Assembly (NCBI RefSeq): GCF_039634365.2
Contig: NZ_CP155079.2
Location: 1,054,001-1,118,000 of the forward strand
Length of the DNA stretch: 64,000 nt
DNA from: Mucilaginibacter sp. PAMB04168
Lineage (GTDB): Bacteria > Bacteroidota > Bacteroidia > Sphingobacteriales > Sphingobacteriaceae
Reading direction: 5' to 3'
A program made the position numbers and the translations under genes. This document shows, in pieces, positions 43,003 to 52,501 of the stretch. Numbering within the stretch: position 1 is the first letter of the stretch; each line of letters begins with the position of its first letter. Below the pieces are notes generated by a model. That model saw only the letters and a program-made list of their open reading frames with translations, searched no databases and had not been told where the DNA came from.

Positions 43003-44688
43003 TTATTGAGGGGCTAGGCCTTGTGTAAAACCGGCATAAGCCAGTTTCTTTTTATAATTGCTATCAAATAGTAAAGGGAAATCTGGCGATGTTGGGGTGT
43101 TTAGCCAACTATCAATATCGGCCACGCCCCAAACCGTAACACCGTAACGTTGTGTAGCAGGTACGTTTTTAATGTATGATTGTATAACGTACTTGTAAAG
43201 TTTGCGCTGTAGTTCAAGCGCGTTTACCGAGGGCGCAAACGGTGCCTGTTTAGCGCCATTCAGCACAATGTCTAATTCTGATATCCTGATTTTTAAGCCG
43301 GTGGAGGCCAGCGTTTTAAACATGTAGTCTACAGCGTTAGGGTCTGTGTTAATGTTTAAGTGCATTTGTGTTCCAATGCCATCAACCAGTGCGCCGCGTT
43401 GGTTAATAAACGTAACCAGGGCTTTCATAGAGTCTGTTTTAGCACGCGAGTATTCCAGGTTATAATCATTGATAAACCTCAAAGCGGTAGGATCTGCCTC
43501 CTTAGCGTATTGAAATGCTTTGAGTACATAATTATTGTTATCATATTTACTGCCAATGTACTGCCCGTACAGGAACTGGTTAGTGGTGTTGGCTGTTGGG
43601 ATGGTATAGTTGGAGCTGGTCCGTACAGCGCCATTATCCAAAAATACTTCGTTAACCACGTCCCAAGCCTTAATCTTTCCGGCGTATCGCTGCATGGCGG
43701 TAACAATGTACTTTTTCATCTCACCGTCAATAGCAGCCGTTTTTTGCGCATCTGTTAGTGCAGTTGCAGGGCCGCCGCTGGTTTGGTAGGTTACGGTCAC
43801 ATCATCAATAAAATAAGTATTAGCCGCATAACCAATATCAAACAATACCCTTGTTTGCGCTTCCCGGGCAGTAAAGGTGTAGGTATACGGTGCCCAATCG
43901 GTAGTAGTATTATAATCGGCGGAGTACTGTGCAGTTGGCTGGGTTGATATCCTCATTTTACCGCCTGCAGATGCCGCTTTGATATAAAAAGTCATAGTAT
44001 AAGTGGTGCCTACCGTGGTGTTAAACAAATCGCTTGCTAACTGAACAGAGTATGCCGTTCCTGAAGCTGCTACTACTACTTTAAGTGAATGACTACCCGT
44101 GCGCACTTCGTTTGCGCCTGTACCGGCCGAAAATGAATTTCCACCATTAAACTTATTCCAATTTGCCACATCAGTGCCGTTAACGGCTTCAAAGGTGCCG
44201 TTTGTAAGCACATTTGTAGCAACCGTTCCGGTTGATTTGGGCGCAATAAGAGAATTAAGGTAGGTTGCATTTTGCTGCGAATACCATACCAGGGTATGGC
44301 CAAACACCTGCAAGCCGTTATTTGCACAAATGTTATATAACGCATCGGCTGTTGTAAAATCATAAGCACCGTTATTTCTAACTACCGAACCTTCTTTTAA
44401 TTCGTTGCCAAAAGTTATGTTATTGGCTTCTCTTTTAACCGTTGCCAGGTAAGCAGCACTATTTAGCATAGGACCATAAGTTACCGCCATACCCATGTTT
44501 GGGAAAAAGGCTGCAGTTTTTGCTTTTAAGGTTCCGGCGGTATCTGCAGTAGGAATGGCTGTTGAATAAATCTCCAGCGGTATTTCGGGCGCTACGATAT
44601 TTTCGTCGTCGTTCTTTTTACAAGAGGTAGTATATATAAGCATAACTCCTGCCATGGCAAATTGAAATGCTATTGATATTTTTTTCAT
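43003..44688 (-). CDS. xyn10C: GH10 endo-1,4-beta-xylanase with inserted carbohydrate-binding module
   Basis: This 561-residue lipoprotein (lipobox TTSC, Cys23) is an endo-xylanase that cuts xylan chains, probably at the cell surface. The GH10 barrel is interrupted at about residues 142-295 by a CBM4/9/22-like module (VLTNGTFEAVNG to YFIDDVTV). The catalytic pair is Glu347 (WDVVNEVF, acid/base) and Glu471 (RISELDIV, nucleophile). CBM insertion within the GH10 barrel is known from Bacteroidota xylan loci (Xyn10C of the Xus system). It is the last gene of the operon behind SusC, SusD and the glycan-binding protein. The symbol rests on this gene order. Confidence 0.93.
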   Translation of the reverse strand: MKKISIAFQFAMAGVMLIYTTSCKKNDDENIVAPEIPLEIYSTAIPTADTAGTLKAKTAAFFPNMGMAVTYGPMLNSAAYLATVKREANNITFGNELKEGSVVRNNGAYDFTTADALYNICANNGLQVFGHTLVWYSQQNATYLNSLIAPKSTGTVATNVLTNGTFEAVNGTDVANWNKFNGGNSFSAGTGANEVRTGSHSLKVVVAASGTAYSVQLASDLFNTTVGTTYTMTFYIKAASAGGKMRISTQPTAQYSADYNTTTDWAPYTYTFTAREAQTRVLFDIGYAANTYFIDDVTVTYQTSGGPATALTDAQKTAAIDGEMKKYIVTAMQRYAGKIKAWDVVNEVFLDNGAVRTSSNYTIPTANTTNQFLYGQYIGSKYDNNNYVLKAFQYAKEADPTALRFINDYNLEYSRAKTDSMKALVTFINQRGALVDGIGTQMHLNINTDPNAVDYMFKTLASTGLKIRISELDIVLNGAKQAPFAPSVNALELQRKLYKYVIQSYIKNVPATQRYGVTVWGVADIDSWLNTPTSPDFPLLFDSNYKKKLAYAGFTQGLAPQ

Positions 44689-44765
44689 AATTTATTGAAT
44701 AACTGGATTGATGGATTAGGGTTCCGCCGTATGTGGCGGAACCTTGAAATCAATTATGGTAAAAT

Positions 44766-45923
44766 TTATAAGAGGCCAAAATCATCCACATAATAAGTAA
44801 GCGGAACGCTTCCACTCACATTCTGTATGGCAATTTCTGTAATTACAGTAGGGTTATTAAATGCACTCAATGGCACGGTTACTTCTACATAAGTGCCGCC
44901 TACAATTTTGGCCTGTACTGCTGTATTGTAATTTTGGTTTATATACAGTTGCACGGTTTTGCCATTATCGGCCGAGGCGCCATATAAAAAGTACTTGATA
45001 GAGGTTATGCCCAGGGCGTTTACATTTAATCCATTGCCGTTCGCATCTTTATAGCCTACTACAAAGCCACCGTAGATATTCGCTGCATCGTCTGCTGTTG
45101 CTTTAATTGCAGCTGTGCCACGGTACACCTGTTCCTTGTTAGCAGGGTCGCGGGTTGTACTGTAGCCGCCAAATGTCCAATTAGGTGCAAATGCGTCATC
45201 ATAAATCAGTGCCTTGTATACAGGCGCAGGTATACCAAACGAGTCGGTAGACTTTGCGGTGCCTCCAGGGGTAGTTACATAAAGGTTAGCCTTTACAACG
45301 CCCGCCGGTACTTTAACCTGTATACTGGTCTTGGTAGGCGTTCCCTGAATTTGTCCCGGCCGGTCATCAAACCGCACCACCGTTGCATTATCTAGTGATG
45401 AGCCTGTAATGGTAACTATGTCTCCCTCTTTACCCGCTGTGGGCGTAAAGCTGGTGATCACAGGAGGCGGCTGATTAATAGAAAATGGAAATTCAACTTC
45501 GCCATACTGCGTTACTACTTTGAGTTTATTAATTTGAGCGGCACCGTAGGGCACATTCTGCGGAATAGTTACAATAATGCTTTGGTCGGTCAATAAACCT
45601 GGGTTAAAGTAAACCGAGGTACCGTTAAAGGATACTGATTTTGTGCTTTTTAAGTTAGTACCTAAAATGGCGTACTGCGTACCCAACCGTCCGGCCTTAA
45701 TGGTAGAATCAAATGCAACAGCTCTTGTTTCGTTATATATGTTATTAGAGTCCAGCGTAATTCGGTGAATAACGTTTTGTATGGTATCCAGCTTACTTAT
45801 TAAGCGCACACGCTCAATCGTAGGAGCTCCTTTGCCGCCTTCATCACTTTTTTTACAGGCAGCCAATCCAAATACTACCAATACCGATAGCAGGCAGAAG
45901 TATATTTTTAATTTCGTTCTCAT
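44766..45923 (-). CDS. IPT/TIG-domain surface glycan-binding lipoprotein (XusE-like)
   Basis: The 385-residue protein has a lipobox (LAAC, Cys23) and two tandem immunoglobulin-like IPT/TIG domains at about residues 75-160 and 165-240 (ITSFTPTAGKEGDIVTITGSS). A C-terminal beta-sandwich follows that probably binds glycan (TSIKYFLYGASADNGKTVQLYIN). In xylan loci of Bacteroidota this position, between SusD and the GH10 enzyme, is taken by the surface glycan-binding protein XusE/SGBP-B, which holds xylan at the surface. The 10-bp gap to susD shows tight co-transcription. Confidence 0.8.
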   Translation of the reverse strand: MRTKLKIYFCLLSVLVVFGLAACKKSDEGGKGAPTIERVRLISKLDTIQNVIHRITLDSNNIYNETRAVAFDSTIKAGRLGTQYAILGTNLKSTKSVSFNGTSVYFNPGLLTDQSIIVTIPQNVPYGAAQINKLKVVTQYGEVEFPFSINQPPPVITSFTPTAGKEGDIVTITGSSLDNATVVRFDDRPGQIQGTPTKTSIQVKVPAGVVKANLYVTTPGGTAKSTDSFGIPAPVYKALIYDDAFAPNWTFGGYSTTRDPANKEQVYRGTAAIKATADDAANIYGGFVVGYKDANGNGLNVNALGITSIKYFLYGASADNGKTVQLYINQNYNTAVQAKIVGGTYVEVTVPLSAFNNPTVITEIAIQNVSGSVPLTYYVDDFGLL

Positions 45924-45932
45924 GTGCTAATG

Positions 45933-47609
45933 TTATTTAAATGGGTAAGCAACCGGTGGATCTTTCAACTTAGGATCAGCTACAATCTCGGTAGCTGGTA
46001 TTGGGAATAGCAGGTTGGCACTGGTTACGTTAGTAAGGTAACCGTTGCCATAGCGCTGTGGAGGGTTACTGTTATCCGATGTGCCCTTATCCTGCTGTTT
46101 AATGATTTGCAACGCAATAGGGTGTTCGGTTTTATTGAAGCCGTCCAACCGCATCAGGTCGAAGAAGTAATCATTTTCGAACGCAAATTCACGTCTGCGC
46201 TCATCCAATAAGTCGTCTTTATAATTAGTTGGCCAGCGTTTACCTTTTTCGTTACTTCCGGGGGTATAGTCGGGATTGGGAACAAAGCCGCTACGGTCAA
46301 TTACGGTTAAATTGCTTAAGCCTGCCCGGCGGCGTATGGTGTTTATGGCATTTAACGCTACCGGATCGGTACTGGTTTTTGCACCAGCCATAACCGCCTC
46401 GGCCAAAATAAGGTATACATCAGCATAGCGCATCATGTAAGTATTATTGGCTGATGATTGGGCACCGCCTACACCGCCGTTATCGGCAGGGGTACCTACA
46501 ATATATTTTTTCACCTGTGCGTGTGTACCCTGAGAGTTGGCATCAGAAGGTACGGTATATCCGCCAGATGCCTGGTTAATTTCGTTGTACTTATCGCCTG
46601 GGATCATATAAGTAGGCTTGCGGCGCAGATCTGTCGCATCAAATTTATCCATCAGGTCAAACGTTGGTGCCATTTGTCCGTATCCATCGCCGGTGCCGGT
46701 AATAATACCGTTTAAAGCAACAGCACCCTGAAATGGATTGCCGCGGCCATAGCCGCCGCTGCCTGTCCACTGTAAGGCCACAATTGATTCTTCATTGTTA
46801 TTATTGGCGGTTAAAAACAGATCTGAAAAGGTTTTACCGGGTACATCAATACCATACAGCTTAAATTCTTTGCTGGCAATTACCTTTTCGGCCTGTGCGC
46901 GGGCGTTGGTATAATCCTGCATATATAAGTATACCTTAGCCAGAAGGGCAGATGCCGAACCGCTGGATACACGGGCATTAGATGGCGAAGAACCTGTTCT
47001 AATTGCAGGAGAACAATTAGCTTCGGCATATTTCAGGTCATTAACAATAAATTTGTAAACGTCGGTAACCACATGCCGGTTTACCTGATAATTATCTACA
47101 TAATCCAGGCTGTTTTCAATGATAGGCACCGGGCCAAATATCCGTACCAGATGAAAGTACGCCAGAGCCCGCCATAAGTGGGCTTCACCTAAAGCGTTTT
47201 TAACAACGGCTTGATCTACAGACGAAGGCACCTTAGTTGGCAGGTTGTTGATAATTCCGTTTGCTTGCGCAACTTCAATAAACAGGGAGTTCCATACAGA
47301 CGAAATCTCGAAATTAGTGCCCGTAACAGAAAAGTCCTGAAAATTGATAATATCCGGAGACCAGGTGCGCCCGTTGCCGCCGCTTATTTCGGTTATAGCC
47401 CAGCCGCCCTTGGTACAATAGCCAAACCACGGCGCACTGTATAATATTGTGGTGCTCGTTCTTACCTGTTCGGCTGTTTGGTAATAATTATCAAGCGTAA
47501 TCTGACTTTTAGGCGGGCGATTAAAGTATTCTTTTTTACAGGCTGAGAAAGATGCAGCCAGTAATACTGTTAGGCTTAAAAATGCTTTTATATTAATTTT
47601 CATATTCAT
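45933..47609 (-). CDS. SusD/RagB-family nutrient-binding lipoprotein
   Basis: This 558-residue SusD-type protein has a lipoprotein signal (lipobox FSAC, Cys24) and the all-helical TPR-rich SusD fold. Visible landmarks are ALGEAHLWRALAYFHLVRIFGPVPI in the N-terminal part, YADVYLILAEAV, and the C-terminal DERRREFAFENDYFFDLMR motif. It caps the SusC channel and captures oligosaccharides, here probably xylo-oligosaccharides. A second in-frame ATG at 47603 is possible. It lies 12 bp after susC. Confidence 0.93.
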   Translation of the reverse strand: MNMKINIKAFLSLTVLLAASFSACKKEYFNRPPKSQITLDNYYQTAEQVRTSTTILYSAPWFGYCTKGGWAITEISGGNGRTWSPDIINFQDFSVTGTNFEISSVWNSLFIEVAQANGIINNLPTKVPSSVDQAVVKNALGEAHLWRALAYFHLVRIFGPVPIIENSLDYVDNYQVNRHVVTDVYKFIVNDLKYAEANCSPAIRTGSSPSNARVSSGSASALLAKVYLYMQDYTNARAQAEKVIASKEFKLYGIDVPGKTFSDLFLTANNNNEESIVALQWTGSGGYGRGNPFQGAVALNGIITGTGDGYGQMAPTFDLMDKFDATDLRRKPTYMIPGDKYNEINQASGGYTVPSDANSQGTHAQVKKYIVGTPADNGGVGGAQSSANNTYMMRYADVYLILAEAVMAGAKTSTDPVALNAINTIRRRAGLSNLTVIDRSGFVPNPDYTPGSNEKGKRWPTNYKDDLLDERRREFAFENDYFFDLMRLDGFNKTEHPIALQIIKQQDKGTSDNSNPPQRYGNGYLTNVTSANLLFPIPATEIVADPKLKDPPVAYPFK

Positions 47610-47621
47610 TAAGCTTTATTT

Positions 47622-50600
47622 TTAGAACTGTGCATTAATACCAAATACAATGGTGCGCGGAATAGGGTAGCGCCCCAGATCTACGTTGGTTAAAAACACA
47701 TTTTGATTGATTGATCCTACTTCGGGGTCCAAACCTTTGTATGGTGTAAATACATAGAGGTTTTGCCCGCTGGCGTATACCCGTAGGCGGCTTATGCTCA
47801 GTTTTTGAATGAGGCTTGCCGGTAAGTTATAGCCAATGCTAACGTTTTGAACCCTTAAGAACGAGCCGCTTTGCACAAAACGATTAGAACTATACAAATT
47901 GGGATTATCGCCCCCTACCGGCCGTGGGGTAGGAGCGTCTGCATTGTTTGGCGTCCAGAAGTTAGCGGCTGATGCTAACTGGTTTTGATACAAACTCCCT
48001 AAGCCCGCAGTTTGAAAAGATAATATGTTATAAATTTTAGCTCCGTAAGATCCGTTGAGGAAAATAGACAGATCAAAGTTTTTGTAGTTAAAAGTATTGG
48101 TGATACCATAAGTAAACTTAGGATTTGGATTGCCGATACCCGACTGGTCGTTTTCGTCAATCTTACCATCATTATTTAAATCTTCAAACTGTATATCACC
48201 CAGCCATGTACCGCCTGAACCTGTTCTAACCGGACGGCCAAACTGTACGGGTGCATTTCTGAGCTGGTTTTCGGTTCTGAAAATATCTTTAACCGTGTAG
48301 CCATAAAATTGTCCAACGGGCGAACCAACAACCGTACGCGTTGGCGTTAACGACAAGAAGCTGGTAACAACATTTTGTTGTATATAAGGCACACCTGTGT
48401 ATAGTGAGAGTACCTTGTTGCTGTACCTGCTAAAAATGAGTTTAGTATCCCACTTAAAGTTTTTCGATGCAATATTTTTGCTGTTGATGCTAAACTCAAA
48501 GCCTTTGGCAGATAGCTTACCACCATTGGCATAAGGCGGATTGATTACAGCGGTTCCGGAAAAAGCAGCGTTTTGGCCAAGCAGGAAAGCCGGAAGTGCT
48601 CTCTGGAACAGGAAGTTCTTTGAGCTTTTGTCAAAGTAATCGAACGTAGCATCTATGCGGTTATTAAGCAAGCTGAAATCGATACCCAGGTCGGTTTGTA
48701 CAGCGGTTTCCCAAGTTAGGTTCTGGTTAGGTACTTTGTCAATGGCAAAGGCAGTTCCAATACCGGTTGGTACAGCATTAAGTGCCGAGCCGTACAGGTA
48801 GCTCGGTACTCCCTGATTACCGGTTTGGCCGTAACCAAATCTGATCTTAATGTTATCAGCTATCGATTTGAATTTTGCCATAAATGGCTCTTCGGATAAG
48901 CGCCATGATAGTGCAAATGAAGGGAAGTAGCCTGTTTGGAACCCTTGGGCAAACTTAGATGAACGGTCTATCCGGTAGGTTGCTGTTAAGCTGTAGCGAT
49001 TGTTATAGGTATAGATGATACGGCCATATTTCGACTCGATAATATCATTATTACCAACAAACTCGCCAACGGTAGCTGTTTTTGCATCGCCTAAGTTTAA
49101 CGACTGCAGGTCATTGGTTAGGAAATTTTGAACCCCTGCCGAGTGGTCGTTGTAGACGGAATTAACCAACTCGTAACCTAATAAACCGGTAACATTATGT
49201 TTTTTGCCGAAAGTGTGATTGTAAGTAAGATATTCTTTCCAGCTCCAAAAGTTTGAATTAGTATAATATTCCTGTAACGACGCTGTTGGGTTTATAAAGC
49301 GCGGACCGTAGCTGTAAGTAGGCCTGAACAGCTTAGCTGCCGAAAAATTAAAGTCTCCGTTTAACTCAGACCGTAAGGTTAGGTCTTTATAAAATTTCAG
49401 ATCGGCATATAAGCTGCCATTAAAGTTACTGCGGGTCAGTAAATTGGTTATATCTAACGCTTGTGCTACCGGGTTGATCTGCCCGCCAACCTGGTCGGCC
49501 TGTGGGCCGGCGTAAGAACCATCGGCATTCCTGACAACCTGATCAGGCGCGCTTAGCAGCGCAGTATAGATAATGCCGGTATTATTACTTAGTGAGGTGT
49601 TTTGAATGCTGCGGCTAGCCGACAGGGTTGTGCCAACCTTAAACCAGCTTTTTACCTGCGAATTTACGTTTGTACGAATGTTGAAACGCCTGAAATCGTT
49701 ACCCAACACGGTACCGTCCTGGGTAACGTATCCACCCGAAATATAGTAATCGGTTGCTGTGTTAGCGCCAGAGAATGAAGCCTGGTGGCTTTGTTGAGGG
49801 GCCGTTTTAAAGATCTCATCCTGCCAGTCGGTTCCTTCGCCTAACAAATCCTGGTTAGCGAACTCACCGCGGCGAGCCTGCCCTATGTTGTCGGCTAAGG
49901 CATTCTGCAGCCTGGCGTACTGTTTCAGGTTCATCATTTTCAGGAATTTACCCTGTTGCTGAAAACCATAGTAACCATCGTAACCAATGCGCATGCTACC
50001 TGCCTTGCCACGTTTAGTTGTAATGATAATTACACCGTTAGAGCCTCGGCTGCCATATATTGCAGTTGCCGAAGCGTCTTTTAACACTTCAATGTTCTCA
50101 ATATCGCTTGGGTTAAGGAAGGATAATGGACTAACACCTACCTCGCCATTGTTGGGCGAGAGTGCCTGCGACCGGCCGCTGCTGCTCCGATTGTTGGCAT
50201 CACCAGAAATGGCAACACCATCTATAACATACAATGGCTCGTTAGATAAGCTTAGCGATGTTATGCCCCTTATATGTACCGAAGTTGCGCTGCCCGGACC
50301 GCCCGAATTTTGTGTAATGGTTATGCCTGAGGCCTTGCCTTGCAAAAGCTGATCAACGCTTACCTGCGGAATGTTAGCAATATCTTCTGCCTTAACTGAT
50401 GATATGGCACCGTTTATATCTGAGCGCTTTTGTGCACCATAGCCTATAATTACCACATCATTTAAAGCAGAGCGGGTTTCAACTAAGGTTACGTCCAGCT
50501 TTGTGCGGTTTGCAGCGCCTACCTCTTGAGTTGCAAAGCCAACAAAACTGAAAACAAGTGTTTCGTTGCCCTGCGGCAGTGTGATGGTGTATTGGCCGCT

Positions 50601-51086
50601 GGCATTAGAAACAACGCCGGTTTTTGCACCCTTAATTTTAATGTTAACACCAGGTAATGGCACGCCTTTATCATCAACCACTGTACCCGATACCACAATC
50701 GATTGCATTGCTGTAGTTATCAAATCCTTTCGTTTAATAACTACGGTATTCTGGTTAATAACAAAAGTTAGCGGCTGGTTTCTAAAACACAGCTCAAGTG
50801 CTTCCGTGAGGTTGCGGTCTTTTACGCTCAGATTTACAAGCCGCGAATCTTTAATGGTAATTGCGTTGTAAATAAAATTGTAGCCCGTTTGCCGGCTTAT
50901 GTTGTTCAAGACCTCATCTAATGGGGCGTTCTTAACGCTTAGGCTAACTTTCTGGGCAAATGTTCTGGCGCTTACCTGCATAATTGCAATCAAGCATAAC
51001 ATCAGGGTTATTTTCATTACCTTAAAAAGCTTAGGTTTAATGCAGGAGCGAGCCCCGCAAATAATTGCAGTAAAATTTTTGTACAT
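47622..51086 (-). CDS. SusC/RagA TonB-dependent receptor with STN domain
   Basis: The 1154-residue outer-membrane receptor imports oligosaccharides using TonB energy. After a signal peptide ending near FAQK it has an STN (secretin/TonB N-terminal) domain at about residues 45-118 and a CarboxypepD_reg beta-sandwich (VVSGTVVDDKGVPLPGVNIKI). The plug (DVVIIGYGAQKRSDINGAISS, and SATAIYGSRGSNGVIIITTK) and a barrel ending in IVFGINAQF follow. The STN domain marks a transducer that signals to a FecR anti-sigma factor, which is the next gene upstream. So transport and sigma signalling are joined. Confidence 0.95.
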   Translation of the reverse strand: MYKNFTAIICGARSCIKPKLFKVMKITLMLCLIAIMQVSARTFAQKVSLSVKNAPLDEVLNNISRQTGYNFIYNAITIKDSRLVNLSVKDRNLTEALELCFRNQPLTFVINQNTVVIKRKDLITTAMQSIVVSGTVVDDKGVPLPGVNIKIKGAKTGVVSNASGQYTITLPQGNETLVFSFVGFATQEVGAANRTKLDVTLVETRSALNDVVIIGYGAQKRSDINGAISSVKAEDIANIPQVSVDQLLQGKASGITITQNSGGPGSATSVHIRGITSLSLSNEPLYVIDGVAISGDANNRSSSGRSQALSPNNGEVGVSPLSFLNPSDIENIEVLKDASATAIYGSRGSNGVIIITTKRGKAGSMRIGYDGYYGFQQQGKFLKMMNLKQYARLQNALADNIGQARRGEFANQDLLGEGTDWQDEIFKTAPQQSHQASFSGANTATDYYISGGYVTQDGTVLGNDFRRFNIRTNVNSQVKSWFKVGTTLSASRSIQNTSLSNNTGIIYTALLSAPDQVVRNADGSYAGPQADQVGGQINPVAQALDITNLLTRSNFNGSLYADLKFYKDLTLRSELNGDFNFSAAKLFRPTYSYGPRFINPTASLQEYYTNSNFWSWKEYLTYNHTFGKKHNVTGLLGYELVNSVYNDHSAGVQNFLTNDLQSLNLGDAKTATVGEFVGNNDIIESKYGRIIYTYNNRYSLTATYRIDRSSKFAQGFQTGYFPSFALSWRLSEEPFMAKFKSIADNIKIRFGYGQTGNQGVPSYLYGSALNAVPTGIGTAFAIDKVPNQNLTWETAVQTDLGIDFSLLNNRIDATFDYFDKSSKNFLFQRALPAFLLGQNAAFSGTAVINPPYANGGKLSAKGFEFSINSKNIASKNFKWDTKLIFSRYSNKVLSLYTGVPYIQQNVVTSFLSLTPTRTVVGSPVGQFYGYTVKDIFRTENQLRNAPVQFGRPVRTGSGGTWLGDIQFEDLNNDGKIDENDQSGIGNPNPKFTYGITNTFNYKNFDLSIFLNGSYGAKIYNILSFQTAGLGSLYQNQLASAANFWTPNNADAPTPRPVGGDNPNLYSSNRFVQSGSFLRVQNVSIGYNLPASLIQKLSISRLRVYASGQNLYVFTPYKGLDPEVGSINQNVFLTNVDLGRYPIPRTIVFGINAQF

Positions 51087-51160
51087 TTGAATGTTAGGTA
51101 TAAATAATTGGTTGTGAACACGATTGGTTATGGTTGCCTAACTGGGCTTATGGCCTGTAG

Positions 51161-51193
51161 CCAGGAATGCTGCGAACATTCCTGGTATTTTTT
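51161..51193 (+). terminator. Hairpin with T-run between fecR and susC
   Basis: CCAGGAATG and CATTCCTGG form a 9-bp stem with a 7-nt loop. The T-rich run that would make it a terminator is on the plus strand, against the direction of both neighbours. In the minus-strand message it would be a stem-loop in the susC leader. Confidence 0.5.
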
Positions 51194-51216
51194 TTAGGTA
51201 ACCGGTGATGTAATAA

Positions 51217-52356
51217 TTATTCCATAACGGTTACTCTCCTTCCTTCGGTTTTAAAGTGTATAGTTCCTGTGAGTTCCAAATTTTTCAAAACTTCTGTGAG
51301 GCTTTTAGACCGGGATATACGCCCGCCGAAAACCATATTTTGCAAATCTCCTTTATAGACAACGTCTACATCATACCATCGGGCAATCTGCTGCATAATT
51401 GCAGTTATACGTGCATTGTGGAATAAGAAAATGCCGCTCTTCCAGGCAATTGCTTCTTCCACATCAACATCTTGTATATCAAAGCTTTGCATATCAGGCT
51501 GTAGTTGGGCTTGCTGACCAGGAACAAGCAATTTCTTTGCTCGTCCTCTGGAAATAGCTACCGAACCCTCTAACAATGTAGTTTTTGAGGCTTCAACTCC
51601 GGGGTACGCAGTTATGTTAAAATGTGTACCTAACACCTCTACTTCCTCATCTTTAAACGCAACTTTAAATGGCATCTTTTTATTTTTAGCTACTTCAAAA
51701 TAGCCTTCGCCACTAAGTTCAACTTTGCGTTCTGCGCCTGTAAATGCCACCGGGAAGCGTAGGGTAGAGGCTGCATTGAGCCAAACTTTGCTGCCATCCG
51801 GTAAAATAATTTGGTACTGCCCGCCTCGCGGGGTACTGATTGTATTGTATTCAACCTCGCCTGTCACCAGCGGTGCTGGCACTTCATATTGCAGTATACC
51901 ATCCTGCTGTTTTTTTATTGTTACTTGTCCTTTAGCAAGGATGGTAGCATTACCTACTGTATTAAGTTCAATTGTTTTGCCGTTTGCCAGTGTTAGTATG
52001 GCCTTGCTGCTATCCGTATAAGCATGTTTTATTTGATTTTTACGGGTTGCTACGGTTAGCCGTTTATCAGGCTCTGCTATGTAAAATAATGCAGCCCCCA
52101 TAAAAATAAGCACAACAGCTGCCGCTGCCCATTGCCAGGTAAACCTAAAGTGTGCATGCTTCCTCATGTTAAGGCTTTCGTCCAACTTGCTCAATAATCT
52201 GGTTTCAATGCCGCGGTAACGGTCCTTGTCTTCTTCTGGATGAAGGGTTTTAAGTTCAAAATCATCCTCGTATGCCATTATTTTTTCAATCTCTAAAGGC
52301 GTAGCTTTACCTGCCAGGTGTTTTTCATAAAGTAACAGGTATTCTTCTCGCGTCAT
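51217..52356 (-). CDS. FecR-type anti-sigma factor with DUF4974
   Basis: The protein has about 379 residues from ATG 52356. A short cytoplasmic N-terminal part (EEYLLLYEKHLAGKATPLE) binds the sigma factor. A transmembrane helix follows at about residues 78-98, then the periplasmic FecR domain (TPRGGQYQIILPDGSKVWLNA) and a C-terminal DUF4974/STN-like domain. In the Fec model the SusC STN domain signals to FecR, which releases the sigma factor. The start excludes a Cys-rich leader in the longer frame. Unusually, its sigma gene is on the opposite strand. Confidence 0.9.
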   Translation of the reverse strand: MTREEYLLLYEKHLAGKATPLEIEKIMAYEDDFELKTLHPEEDKDRYRGIETRLLSKLDESLNMRKHAHFRFTWQWAAAAVVLIFMGAALFYIAEPDKRLTVATRKNQIKHAYTDSSKAILTLANGKTIELNTVGNATILAKGQVTIKKQQDGILQYEVPAPLVTGEVEYNTISTPRGGQYQIILPDGSKVWLNAASTLRFPVAFTGAERKVELSGEGYFEVAKNKKMPFKVAFKDEEVEVLGTHFNITAYPGVEASKTTLLEGSVAISRGRAKKLLVPGQQAQLQPDMQSFDIQDVDVEEAIAWKSGIFLFHNARITAIMQQIARWYDVDVVYKGDLQNMVFGGRISRSKSLTEVLKNLELTGTIHFKTEGRRVTVME

Positions 52357-52501
52357 GAAATTGGTTGGTTTGTTTGATCTTTGTAATAGTATAGAGTAGC
52401 AAGTGCAGGTACCACACACATACCAACAGTAAATAATTATTAATTAAAAAATTGGTAATTATTTTTAATAGCTGTAGCTTTACTTTACAACCAATTATAC
52501 T

